A stretch of DNA of 64,000 nucleotides from Desulfolutivibrio sulfodismutans DSM 3696 (GTDB lineage: Bacteria > Desulfobacterota > Desulfovibrionia > Desulfovibrionales > Desulfovibrionaceae). Within the stretch, counting starts at the first letter, position 1. Each line of letters begins with the position of its first letter. The DNA is taken from contig NZ_CP045504.1 of NCBI RefSeq assembly GCF_013376455.1, positions 2,687,001 to 2,751,000 of the forward strand. The letters are read 5' to 3'. Below the pieces are notes generated by a model. It saw only the letters and a program-made list of their open reading frames with translations, did not search any database and had not been told where the DNA came from. Positions 41,454 through 49,813 of the stretch are shown here, in pieces. The translations under genes were made by a program, and so were the position numbers.

Positions 41454-42132
41454 CCCCACGATCCTGGTCATCGACGACGAAATGGCCATCCTCCGTTTCC
41501 TGCGGCCCTACCTGGAATCGGAAGGTTACGGCGTGCTTGAAGCCCGCACCGGACAGGAGGGCCTGTCCTTGATGTCGTCTCACAGCCCCGAGGTGATCCT
41601 TTTAGATCTCGGCCTCCCGGACATGGACGGCAACGAACTGCTGGAGCGGTTGCCGCCGTGGAACAGGGCGCGGGTCATCGTGCTGTCCGCCCGGGGAAGG
41701 GAACAGGACAAGGTGTCCGCTCTGGACAAGGGCGCCAGCGACTACCTGACAAAACCCTTCTCCCTGGCCGAATTGGCGGCCAGGATACGGGCACTGCTCA
41801 GGCGGACGGCGGCGCAGGACGCGCCACAGGCATCCCTTTTGCGGTATGGCGGGCTCGTCATCGACCTGGAGGGCCATGTGGCGACTCTGGACGGGGAAGA
41901 TGTCCACCTGACGCCGACCGAATACAAACTCCTGGCCTTTTTGGTCCGCCACGCCGGAAAGGTCGTCACCCACGGCCAACTCCTGCGGGAAGTCTGGGAG
42001 AAGCGCAGCACGGAACAGGAACATTATGTGCGCATCCATATCCACAAGCTCCGCCAGAAAATCGAGAAGGATCCGACCCGCCCCAAGCATCTGCTGACGG
42101 AGACCGGGGTCGGCTACCGCTTCAAAGAATAA
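41440..42132 (+). CDS. kdpE: KdpE, OmpR-family response regulator
   Basis: A 230-aa regulator with a receiver (VIDDEMAILRFL, LLDLGLPDMDG with the acceptor Asp, YLTKPF) and a winged-helix DNA-binding domain (LTPTEYKLLAFLVRHAGKV, VRIHIHKLRQKIE, TGVGYRF). It should bind the TTTAC repeats upstream of this operon and activate it. It overlaps kdpD by 14 bases, so the pair is translationally coupled. Last gene of the kdp operon. Confidence 0.96.
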   Translation: MSNANPTILVIDDEMAILRFLRPYLESEGYGVLEARTGQEGLSLMSSHSPEVILLDLGLPDMDGNELLERLPPWNRARVIVLSARGREQDKVSALDKGASDYLTKPFSLAELAARIRALLRRTAAQDAPQASLLRYGGLVIDLEGHVATLDGEDVHLTPTEYKLLAFLVRHAGKVVTHGQLLREVWEKRSTEQEHYVRIHIHKLRQKIEKDPTRPKHLLTETGVGYRFKE

Positions 42133-42468
42133 GACCAGCGGGTCTGCGAGGAGCGGGTCGTGATGGGGGGACGCCCGCTGGCTTCTGATCTAATGGCGAA
42201 ACGCACGCCGCCTCTTCCTTTTGGGCGCAACACATTGTATATGAATCACGGGGTAAACTCAGGCCGCATGCTCAATGCGCCCAGGCCCCGTAAAAAGCGT
42301 GGCCTGGCGTTCCCAGGCCAAACAGCGCCTGCCCGAGGCCTCCAGGACATCGACCAGCCTGGCAATGATCCGTGGATTTCCAGGCCAGGCTGGGGCGAGT
42401 CTGCACGATCCTGACGAGGGAATGAAATCCCCTGCAACCTCGGTAACGGGATATCGCGAAAAGACATC
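42133..42468. other. Intergenic region with hairpin after kdpE
   Basis: 336 bases with no supportable gene. A perfect GGCCTGG / CCAGGCC hairpin with a 5-base loop lies at 42301-42319 and could end the kdp transcript, though no T-run follows. The minus strand across 42259-42420 reads as protein-like text (RIIARLVDVLEASGRR) with no start or family match, possibly a remnant of a lost gene. The GC drop around 42190-42260 may hold a promoter for the sulfatase genes. Confidence 0.45.
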
Positions 42469-42906
42469 ATGCAGCACGGCTTCACCATCATGGCCAAGCC
42501 GGTCGGCCCGGACTGCAACATGGCGTGTTCCTACTGTTTTTATCGCCACAAGCGCCATCTGTCAGCACAACCCCACCCCAGAATGGGCCGTGCAGTGCTT
42601 GAACGGTTCATCAAGAACTACCTGGACGTACACCCCGGCCCCGAGGTCCACTTCGCGTGGCAGGGGGGTGAACCCCTCCTGGCCGGACTGCCCTTTTTTG
42701 AATCGGCCCTGGGGCTGCAACGCCGCCATTCCCCCCCCGGCAAGCGGGTCAGCAACGCCATCCAGACCAACGCCACCCTGATCGACCGCGACTTCGCCCG
42801 GTTTTTCGCGAAAAACGACATCCTGGTGGGGGTCAGCCTCGACGGCCCGGCCGAACGCCACGACGCCTGCCGCCGCCAACCCACCTATCACCGCGTCATC
42901 GCCTGA
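42469..42906 (+). pseudogene. Truncated anaerobic sulfatase-maturating enzyme (radical SAM)
   Basis: 145 residues that match only the N-terminal third of an anaerobic sulfatase-maturating enzyme, which is normally about 370-400 aa. The radical SAM motif C16-x3-C20-x2-C23 (CNMACSYC) and the following HFAWQGGEPLLAG and NAIQTNATLID segments are intact. The barrel then ends after HRVIA with a stop, and the auxiliary-cluster (SPASM) cysteines are absent. The stop is 21 bases before the sulfatase ATG, so the missing two thirds were probably removed by an internal deletion that kept the sulfatase ribosome-binding site. It is unlikely to be active alone. Confidence 0.8.
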
Positions 42907-42927
42907 TCCCCTTCAAGGAGAATCTCC

Positions 42928-44595
42928 ATGCCGCAGGAAACGCCACTGACCCTCACCCGCCGCGAATTCATCAAGAACACGGCCCAGGCCCTGGCCGCCA
43001 GTGTCGTGGCCTCGACCCTGCCGGGCCTGACCGCCGCATCTCCGGCCCAGGCCGCCACGCTCCCCGCCAAGCCCAACATCCTCATCCTGATCTCCGACCA
43101 GGAGCGGAACCCGAGGGACTGGCCCGCAGGCTGGGCCGACACCCATCTCAACAAGGCGCGCCAACGCCTGCTGACCAACGGCATGGAGTTCTCCCGGGCC
43201 TTTTGCAACGCCTCCATGTGCTCGCCCAGCCGGGGCAGCCTTTTTACCGGCCTCTACCCCGCCCAGCACGGCGTGCCCCTGACCCTGACCGAGGGCGGCC
43301 CCCTCTCTCCCTCCGAACCCACCCTTTCGCCCCAACTGCGCAACCTGGCCAACCTGCTGGCCGAGTCCGGGTACGACGTGCAATTGCGCGGGAAATGGCA
43401 TCTGTCCAAGGGAACCGACGGCGGCACGCCCAGCGCCGACGACCTCAAACAATTCGGCTTCAACGGCTGGGTTCCCACCAACGTCGGCGAGGCCCTCGAC
43501 GTGAACACCCTGGCCGGAGGCTGCGCCGACATGGACCAGCCCACCGTGGACCAAGCCGTGTCCTATCTCCAGGCCATGACACCCGCGGCGACCCAGACCA
43601 AGCCCTTCTGCCTGGTCGTCTCCCTGGCCAATCCGCACGACATCCTGGCCTATCCCGGGCTGTGGAACGACGAGACCTGCGAGGACGACAGCTACAAAGA
43701 CACAGCCAACCTCGACATGGGCCTGTCCGTGCCCGACTCCTATTCCGACGACCTGTCCACGAAGCCCGCCGTCCAAAACCAGGCCAAGCAACTCTACGCC
43801 CTTGGACTGGGCTCTTTGCTGGAAGAGCAAAAAAGATTAAATTACGTCAATTTTTACGGCTACCTGCAAACCATCATCGACGCCCAGATGGACACCATCC
43901 TGCAAACCCTGAACACCCAGGGCCTGACCAACTCCACCGTGGTGGTGCGCACGGCCGACCACGGCGAACTGGGCCTGGCCCATAGCGGCCTGCGCCAGAA
44001 GATGTTCAACATGTATGAAGAGTGCATCAACATACCGCTGATCTTCTCCAATCCGATCCTGTTTCCCGCAGCCCTCCAGACCACGGCCTACGCCGGGCTG
44101 GTGGATATCGTGCCGACCCTGGCCAGCCTGTGCGGCGTGCCGGGATGGAAATGGACGTATCTGCCGGGGCGTGATCTGACGCCGATTCTTATGGGAACGC
44201 AGACCCAGGTGCAGGACACCGTCCTTTTCACCTTCGACGACGAATACGCCGGGCAAAGCGACGTGCCGCCCTACATCACCGAACCGTGCCACATCCGATG
44301 CATCATCACCAAGGACGTGGACGGGGAGTGGAAATACGCCCGCTACTATGATCCCGCCGGGGCGGCGGCCGAAGAATATGAGATGTACCGCCTCAAAAAC
44401 GGCGCAGGGACCGATGTCGACCCCAAAGAGATGGATAATCTGGCCAACAGCGCCAGCCCGAACTATGCAACCTATGCCGCCAAGCGGGCCGAACTCGCGG
44501 CGCTGCTGGCCCAGGTCGAAGCCGAGCGGCTGGCCCCGGTCACGCCGCCGGGACCGCCCATGCAAGGGGCGCAACTGCTGCTGATGGAGGAATGA
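42928..44595 (+). CDS. Tat-exported Cys-type sulfatase
   Basis: A 555-aa alkaline-phosphatase-fold sulfatase. A twin-arginine signal lies at residues 10-35 (TRREFIKNTAQALAASVV). The formylglycine motif is C98-S-P-S-R102 with the following GSLFTGLYPAQHG, so the active-site residue is a Cys to be oxidised to formylglycine. Metal-site text: LISDQERN at the N-terminus and RTADHGELG further on. It should cleave sulfate esters in the periplasm, substrate unknown. It depends on a maturase, but the one next to it is truncated, so activation must come from another locus or the protein is silent. AAGGAG precedes the ATG. Confidence 0.9.
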   Translation: MPQETPLTLTRREFIKNTAQALAASVVASTLPGLTAASPAQAATLPAKPNILILISDQERNPRDWPAGWADTHLNKARQRLLTNGMEFSRAFCNASMCSPSRGSLFTGLYPAQHGVPLTLTEGGPLSPSEPTLSPQLRNLANLLAESGYDVQLRGKWHLSKGTDGGTPSADDLKQFGFNGWVPTNVGEALDVNTLAGGCADMDQPTVDQAVSYLQAMTPAATQTKPFCLVVSLANPHDILAYPGLWNDETCEDDSYKDTANLDMGLSVPDSYSDDLSTKPAVQNQAKQLYALGLGSLLEEQKRLNYVNFYGYLQTIIDAQMDTILQTLNTQGLTNSTVVVRTADHGELGLAHSGLRQKMFNMYEECINIPLIFSNPILFPAALQTTAYAGLVDIVPTLASLCGVPGWKWTYLPGRDLTPILMGTQTQVQDTVLFTFDDEYAGQSDVPPYITEPCHIRCIITKDVDGEWKYARYYDPAGAAAEEYEMYRLKNGAGTDVDPKEMDNLANSASPNYATYAAKRAELAALLAQVEAERLAPVTPPGPPMQGAQLLLMEE

Positions 44596-44689
44596 GGGCC
44601 GGGGGATTCCCTCGCGTCATGCTGCCGCAGGGCTGGCCCTGGCGGGCAGCCCTCCCGAAAACCCTTTCCCGCCACCCAAAGGAGAGCCC

Positions 44690-46030
44690 ATGCCCGCGTC
44701 CAATCCGAATGCCGCAACCGCCGAGCCGGGTCCGAAAAAACAGCTCGGCCTTTTTTCCGCCATCGCCATCGGCATCGGCGGCATGGTCGGCGGCGGGGTC
44801 TACGCCATCTTCGGCACGGCCGCCGGGGTGGCCGGGACGGCCCTGTGGCTGTCCTTCCTCATGGGCGGCGTGGTGGCCCTGGCCACCTCCTACAACTACG
44901 CCAAGCTCGGGGCGCACTATCCCACCAAGGGCGGGGCGGTAGAGTTCCTCGTCCGAGGCCTGGGCGACGGCGTCGTAAGCGGCGGCCTGAACATCTACAT
45001 GTGGATCGGCTACATCATCGCCCTGGCCATGTATGCGGCCGGGTTCGCCGGATACCTGATGACCTTTTTCCCCCATGTCCAGGCCCCCTGGCTGCCCAAG
45101 GCCGTGGCCGCAGGGGCGGTGCTGCTTTTCGCCGGGGTCAATGTCCTGGGCGCGGCCTCCGTGGGCCGGTCGGAACTCGTCACCGTGGCCGTGAACCTGG
45201 GGGTGCTGTCCATCTTCGCCGTGTGGGGCTGCGCCACGGCCGACTGGGCCGGGCTTGCCGCCTCGGAATGGGCGCCGCCCACGGGCATCGTCTTCGGCGG
45301 GGGGATGCTCTTTATCGCCTACGAGGGCTTCGGGCTGGTGGCCAACGCCGCCGGGGACATGGCCGATCCGGCCCGGACCCTGCCCAAGGCCCTGTATCTC
45401 TCGGTCTGCGGCGTCATTGTGGTCTACCTCGGCGTGGCCCTGGCCGTGCTCGGGCATCTGCCCCTGCCCGCCGTCGACGCGGCGAAAGACTACGCCCTGT
45501 CCCAGGCGGCCAAGACCTTCATGGGCGGGGCCGGATTCACCTTCATCGCCGTGGGCGCGCTGTTCGCCACGGCCGCCGCCCTCAACGCCACGCTTTTTGG
45601 AGCGGCCAACGTCTGCTACATGATCGCCCGGGACGGCCAGCTCCCGGAGGTTTTCGACCGCATGGCCTGGAAGCGGGCCCCGGAGGGGCTCTTTTTGACA
45701 GCCGCATTGGTGCTCGTGTTCGTCCTTTTTTTCGACCTCTCAAGCGTGGCCATGATGGGCAGCGGGGCCTTTTTATTCATCTACGCCGCCGTGGCCGCCG
45801 CGCACCTGCGCCTGCGGGCCGCAACCGGCGGCCGTCCGGCGCTCATCTGGCTGTCCATCGCCCTGTGCCTGGGCCTTTTGGCCGTGCTCGGGGGCAACAT
45901 GTTCGTCCACTCCCCGGCGGCCTTCTGGACCATGCTCGGGCTTTTGCCCGTGTGCTTCGGCCTGGAATGGGCCTACCGGCGGATGACCGGACGCACCCTC
46001 AAGACCGGCACGCCACGGGCTGCAGAATAG
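44690..46030 (+). CDS. APC-family amino acid/amine permease
   Basis: A 446-aa membrane protein with about 12 helices. The first helix carries the APC signature (IAIGIGGMVGGGVYAIFG), and helix 6 has GGGMLFIAYEGFGLVANAAGDM as in APC transporters. It probably moves an amino acid or polyamine across the cytoplasmic membrane, specificity unknown. AAAGGAG precedes the ATG. It follows the sulfatase by 94 bases and converges with the minus-strand regulator, 10 bases between stops. Confidence 0.87.
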   Translation: MPASNPNAATAEPGPKKQLGLFSAIAIGIGGMVGGGVYAIFGTAAGVAGTALWLSFLMGGVVALATSYNYAKLGAHYPTKGGAVEFLVRGLGDGVVSGGLNIYMWIGYIIALAMYAAGFAGYLMTFFPHVQAPWLPKAVAAGAVLLFAGVNVLGAASVGRSELVTVAVNLGVLSIFAVWGCATADWAGLAASEWAPPTGIVFGGGMLFIAYEGFGLVANAAGDMADPARTLPKALYLSVCGVIVVYLGVALAVLGHLPLPAVDAAKDYALSQAAKTFMGGAGFTFIAVGALFATAAALNATLFGAANVCYMIARDGQLPEVFDRMAWKRAPEGLFLTAALVLVFVLFFDLSSVAMMGSGAFLFIYAAVAAAHLRLRAATGGRPALIWLSIALCLGLLAVLGGNMFVHSPAAFWTMLGLLPVCFGLEWAYRRMTGRTLKTGTPRAAE

Positions 46031-46040
46031 TCGTCGCGGG

Positions 46041-47444
46041 TCAGGACTTCCGGCGCCTGGTGGGGATGTTCGCCAGACCGAGGTGGCGGTAGATGCTCGG
46101 CACGCTCAGCCCGGACATCAGGCTGGCCGTGGACACATCATGGCTGCACAGGGCCATGAGCTCCTGAAAATATTCCTTGTCCCGCCGGGCCTTGTATTCA
46201 TCGTAGGGAACCACGTCCCCGGCCCGCCTGGGGGAGGCGGATGACGCCCCGGCCGGGACCGCGCCGCCGCCGACAGCGGCGTCCAGGGCGGAGAACCGGA
46301 GATGGCCCGGCAGGTGTTTGGGATAGACCACGGCGTCGCGCCCGGCGGCGATGACCGCCGCCTCCATGACGTTCCCCAGCTCCCGGACGTTTCCCGGCCA
46401 CGGATATCCGGTCAGAAGCCGCATGAGCTGGGCCGAGACCCGCTTGGCGGGAAGGCCGTACCGGTCGCAGGATGCGCCGATGAAATGGGCCGCCAGAAGC
46501 GGGATGTCCTCCCCGCGCTCCCGCAGGGGCGGCAGGCCGATCTCCAGGGTGCGTAGCCGAAACAGCAGGTCGCTGCGAAACTCCCCGGTCCTGGCCATGG
46601 CCTCCAGGTCGCGGTTGGTGGCGGCCACCAGCCGAAAGTCGCTGGACAGTTCCCTGACCCCGCCCACCGGACGATAGCGGCGCTCCTGAAGCACCCGCAA
46701 AAAGGATTTCTGCTGGACCGGGGGCAACTCCCCGACCTCGTCCAAAAAAAGCGTCCCCCCATCGGCCTCGCCCACCAGCCCCTTGCGATCCGCATGGGCC
46801 CCGGTGAAGGCGCCTCTGACATGGCCGTACAGGGCGCTCTCCACCAGGCTCTCCGTAAGATTACCACAATCCACAACAACGAACGGCCCCGCCCCCCGGC
46901 GGCTCTGGTTGTGTATGGCCCGGGCCGCGAGTTCCTTGCCCACCCCGGTCTCCCCGAGCAACAGCACCCCGGCCTCGCTGTCCGCAGCCTGGGCGATCCG
47001 CGTCCGGACCCGCTGCATGGGCGGCGAGGTTCCGAGAATGCCGTCGTCGCAGGGCTCACGCGTCGCGGGACCGCGCCGGTGGTCCCGGCGGTAGGCCAGC
47101 ACGTCGGCCAGGGAGGCCCGGACGCTTTGCGGCGAGGCCGGTTTCCGGATGTAATCCCAGGCCCCGTTGGCCAGGCTTTGCCTGGCCCCGTAATTGTTCC
47201 CCTGGCCGGTGATGACGATGATCTCGGGATGAGCGGGGGAGGCCGCCAGGTCGTCGATGGCCTTTTGGCCGTCACCGTCGGGCAGGTGCAGGTCCAGGTA
47301 GACCACATCGACGCCACTGGCGGCCATGTCCATGCCCGCACGCAGATCCCCGGCCAGGAGGATCTCGTGCCCCATGTCCGCAAAGCAGCGGGAAAGGCTG
47401 TTGCGGATGAGTTCGTCGTCGTCGATGATCAGGATGCGGGCCAT
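46041..47444 (-). CDS. NtrC-type sigma-54-dependent response regulator
   Basis: A 467-aa regulator: receiver (ILIIDDDE, Asp51 in YLDLHLPDGDG, IRKPAS), AAA+ domain with GETGVGKE, intact sigma-54 contact loop GAFTGA, and FLDEVGEL, then a C-terminal helix-turn-helix (VSTASLMSGLSVPSIYRHLGL). It should activate -24/-12 promoters after phosphorylation by the kinase encoded just upstream. The start at 47444 (MARILIIDDDEL) is the receiver onset; the frame stays open into the kinase gene but that part is not real. The best target in sight is the promoter at 49708. Confidence 0.92.
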   Translation of the reverse strand: MARILIIDDDELIRNSLSRCFADMGHEILLAGDLRAGMDMAASGVDVVYLDLHLPDGDGQKAIDDLAASPAHPEIIVITGQGNNYGARQSLANGAWDYIRKPASPQSVRASLADVLAYRRDHRRGPATREPCDDGILGTSPPMQRVRTRIAQAADSEAGVLLLGETGVGKELAARAIHNQSRRGAGPFVVVDCGNLTESLVESALYGHVRGAFTGAHADRKGLVGEADGGTLFLDEVGELPPVQQKSFLRVLQERRYRPVGGVRELSSDFRLVAATNRDLEAMARTGEFRSDLLFRLRTLEIGLPPLRERGEDIPLLAAHFIGASCDRYGLPAKRVSAQLMRLLTGYPWPGNVRELGNVMEAAVIAAGRDAVVYPKHLPGHLRFSALDAAVGGGAVPAGASSASPRRAGDVVPYDEYKARRDKEYFQELMALCSHDVSTASLMSGLSVPSIYRHLGLANIPTRRRKS

Positions 47445-47515
47445 GTCGTTTCCGGTTTTCGTGGCCTGGGCCACGGGGCTTTTCGTCCGGCCAGGGAGCG
47501 TCCGCCGCGCGGGGG

Positions 47516-49417
47516 TCAGGCCCGGACGGCGGCGGGGCACAGGCCGCGAATGCGCTCCACCAGGGCGCCGGGGGACATGGGCTTCATGAGAAACCCGGCG
47601 ACCCCCGCCGCCTCGGCCTTGGCCTCCAGGTCCGGGGCCACATGCCCGGTGCAGATGACCACCTTGGCGGCGGGGTCGTGGTCCAAAATCTTCCCGGCCA
47701 TGTCCATGCCGCTTATCCCGGGCATGGAGAGGTCGGCGACGACCAGGTCGTAGCGCCCCCGGGCCCGGAAATATTCCTTCAGGCCTTCCTCGCCGCTGTC
47801 GGCGGTGAACACGGTGAATCCCGCCTCGCGCAACACCCGGGACATGGCCGACAGGGCCCCGGCATCGTCGTCCACCAAAAGCAGCCGTCCCGTGGCCCCC
47901 TTCGCGGGGCGCGGCTCGGCCACGATCTGCTCCCCGGCCGGGGCGCACAGGGGCAGATAGACCGTAAACGTCGCGCCCTGGCCGGGAACGCTTTCCACCG
48001 AGACGCCGCCGCCGCAACTGGTGGCGATGGCATGGACCACGGCCAGCCCCATCCCGGTCCCGCCGGAGTTCATCTTGGTGGTGAAAAAGGGTTCGAAGAT
48101 GCGTTCGATCTTGTCCGGCTCGATGCCCCGGCCGTTGTCCGTAACCCGCAGAACCACATAGTCCCCGGGGGCCAGCCCGGGATGGGGGGCCTTTTTCCTG
48201 GAGACCACGGTCAGGTTGTCCAGGGCCACGGCCAGCAGGCCGCCGCCGGGCATGGCCTGCACGGCGTTGCGGCACAGGTTCAGCAAAAGCTGCTGCACCT
48301 GGGCCGGATGGGCCATGACGCAGTCCTTGGCGGCCCGGCAGGAGGCCTTGAGGGTGACGCTTGCGGGCAGGGAGGCCTGGAGCAGATCCAGGCTTTCCCT
48401 GGCCAGGGGGGTCAGCCGCAGGGGGGAATGGCTGACGTTTTGCTGGCGGCTGTATTCCAGCACCTGTTCCACGAGGTCGGCGGCCCGGTAGGCCGCGCGC
48501 AGGGCCTCGGCCAGGGGTTCGGCCAGGATCCGGTCGGCGGTCTTGTTTAGGGCGTAGTCGATGTTGAAGATGATGGGGACCAGGTTGTTGTTCAGGTCGT
48601 GGGCGATGCCCCCGGCCAGAACCCCGATGGCCCGCATCTTGTGGGCCTGGTAGAGCTCGCGCTCCACGCGCTTGAGCTCGGTGATGTCGATGCCCAGTTC
48701 CATGACCAGGGGCTCGCCCTGCTCGTCCTCGAAGGGATAGTCGTAGATGTGGAAGGTGCGGCCGTCGCCGTCGGTGAACTGCCAGTTCTCGGGCTCTCCG
48801 GTCTCGAAGACCCGGAAGGTGGGACAGTGGGGACAGGGGGTGTCGCGCCCGCTGAAGACCTCGTAGCAGAAGCGGCCGTCGGTCTCGCCGTAGAAATTGC
48901 GCGTTTTGCGGTTGGCGTAGGCCACGGTGTAGTCCCGGCGCTGCATGTAGACGAAGACCGGCAGCTCGTCGATGACGTTCAAAAAAAGCCTGCGGCCGCG
49001 TTTTTTGAGATGCTCCTCGCGGCGGCGCACCAGCCGCTCGGCTTTGAGCGCCTGCTTGAGGCGTTCGTCCACGGGCGCCTCACGCACCTCCGCCACGGCC
49101 TGGCCGCCGTCTCCCCCGGTCCCGGGAAACAGGGTGATCTGGCAGACGAACCGCCGGGGCTCGTCTGCCGTGGCGTCCTCCCAGGAGAAACGCTGCGGCC
49201 CGCCCTGGGCGAACACGGCGGCCAGGCCTCCCGCAAATCCCTGCCGCACCTCGGGGGCCAGGGGCAGCTCGTCCAGCAGACGGCCGGACGCCCCCTCCCC
49301 CTTCCCGCACACCGTCTCCCGGAACGCGCGGTTGGCGAAGGCCAAACGGCCGTCGGCGGAAAACACCGCCAGGGCGGTGAGGCTTTGCGCGGCGAAGTGG
49401 TGGAACTGTACGGTCAT
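47516..49417 (-). CDS. PAS hybrid histidine kinase with receiver, partner of the NtrC-type regulator
   Basis: A 633-aa soluble kinase: PAS 1 (about 5-110), a charged coiled coil (about 115-145), and PAS 2 (about 145-250) containing C184 and a C195-P-H-C198 pair near the signal pocket. HisKA with His273 (GGIAHDLNNNL), HATPase (LCRNAVQAMP, DNGRGIE, GTGMGLAVVH) and a C-terminal receiver (LLLVDDDAG, VADLSMPG, MKPMS) follow. The CPHC cysteines could hold a metal or form a redox switch; this is inference. It lies 71 bases upstream of the regulator on the same strand and is divergent from the ligase/transporter cluster. Confidence 0.9.
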   Translation of the reverse strand: MTVQFHHFAAQSLTALAVFSADGRLAFANRAFRETVCGKGEGASGRLLDELPLAPEVRQGFAGGLAAVFAQGGPQRFSWEDATADEPRRFVCQITLFPGTGGDGGQAVAEVREAPVDERLKQALKAERLVRRREEHLKKRGRRLFLNVIDELPVFVYMQRRDYTVAYANRKTRNFYGETDGRFCYEVFSGRDTPCPHCPTFRVFETGEPENWQFTDGDGRTFHIYDYPFEDEQGEPLVMELGIDITELKRVERELYQAHKMRAIGVLAGGIAHDLNNNLVPIIFNIDYALNKTADRILAEPLAEALRAAYRAADLVEQVLEYSRQQNVSHSPLRLTPLARESLDLLQASLPASVTLKASCRAAKDCVMAHPAQVQQLLLNLCRNAVQAMPGGGLLAVALDNLTVVSRKKAPHPGLAPGDYVVLRVTDNGRGIEPDKIERIFEPFFTTKMNSGGTGMGLAVVHAIATSCGGGVSVESVPGQGATFTVYLPLCAPAGEQIVAEPRPAKGATGRLLLVDDDAGALSAMSRVLREAGFTVFTADSGEEGLKEYFRARGRYDLVVADLSMPGISGMDMAGKILDHDPAAKVVICTGHVAPDLEAKAEAAGVAGFLMKPMSPGALVERIRGLCPAAVRA

Positions 49418-49558
49418 ATCCGCCTCTCCCTCTCCAGAAGGGCGAAATTTCCTTTTTTTGTTATTTTTGCGTTTAAGGGCAGCCTAATCCAATGTTCACG
49501 CGAATGCAAACCCGGCTGCAAAACCATATCCCGTTAGAATATCTGAACTAATCAGAAA

Positions 49559-49581
49559 TAAGAAAATCGCTGATTTTCTTA
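49559..49581. promoter_or_regulatory. Perfect 10-base inverted repeat, candidate enhancer
   Basis: TAAGAAAATC and GATTTTCTTA flank GCT. The dyad is centred at 49570, about 138 bases upstream of the -24 element at 49708, a typical place for an NtrC-family enhancer. Confidence 0.6.
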
Positions 49582-49597
49582 AATGAAAGAAATCAAT

Positions 49598-49611
49598 TCT
49601 CATAAATGAGA
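49598..49611. promoter_or_regulatory. TCTCAT-AA-ATGAGA dyad
   Basis: Perfect 6-base arms around AA, about 100 bases upstream of the -24 element. It may be a second regulator site. It does not share bases with the 49559 dyad beyond AT-richness. Confidence 0.4.
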
Positions 49612-49643
49612 CGACATGCCGCCGCTTTGCTCTCCACGACGCC

Positions 49644-49657
49644 GTTTGAAGCTTCAA
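49644..49657. promoter_or_regulatory. 14-base palindrome TTTGAAGCTTCAAA
   Basis: Perfect palindrome followed by more A residues, about 50 bases upstream of the -24 element. It could be a repressor site or a hairpin in a leader transcript. Confidence 0.4.
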
Positions 49658-49707
49658 AAAAAGTTCAACATGTTTATTTTATGATATTAATTCAAACTGT
49701 AACACAT

Positions 49708-49723
49708 TGGCACGGGGCTTGAT
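49708..49723 (+). promoter_or_regulatory. Sigma-54-type promoter before the ligase gene
   Basis: TGGCACGGGGCTTGAT matches the TGGCACG -24 block perfectly and has TTGA instead of TTGC at -12, with the correct GG-N10-G spacing. The start would be near 49735, giving an 80-base leader. Confidence 0.6.
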
Positions 49724-49813
49724 AGGGATATCCTGAAATTTACAATCATGGAAAAACGGCGACGTCGGCGGACACGGCAACGCCGGGAAAGAAACCCAAA
49801 AGGAAGACCACCC

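Larger units (their letters stand above)
49418..49813. other. AT-rich divergent control region of the ligase/transporter cluster
   Basis: 396 bases between the divergent kinase gene and the ligase-like gene. It is much more AT-rich than its surroundings from about 49440 to 49740. It holds a perfect 10+3+10 dyad, two further perfect dyads and a -24/-12 promoter, annotated separately, plus a minor TCTGA-N5-TCAGA dyad at 49542-49556. This is the layout expected for an enhancer-dependent promoter controlled by the adjacent NtrC-type regulator. Confidence 0.65.

Noticed and set aside
42259-42558. Minus-strand 99-codon gene after kdpE
   Set aside because: It overlaps the conserved start of the maturase fragment and has no family match; treated as a possible remnant only.
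46041-48275. 744-codon frame suggesting an N-terminally extended sigma-54 regulator
   Set aside because: The first 277 codons are out of frame over the kinase gene and are Arg/Gly-rich nonsense; the receiver begins at 47444.
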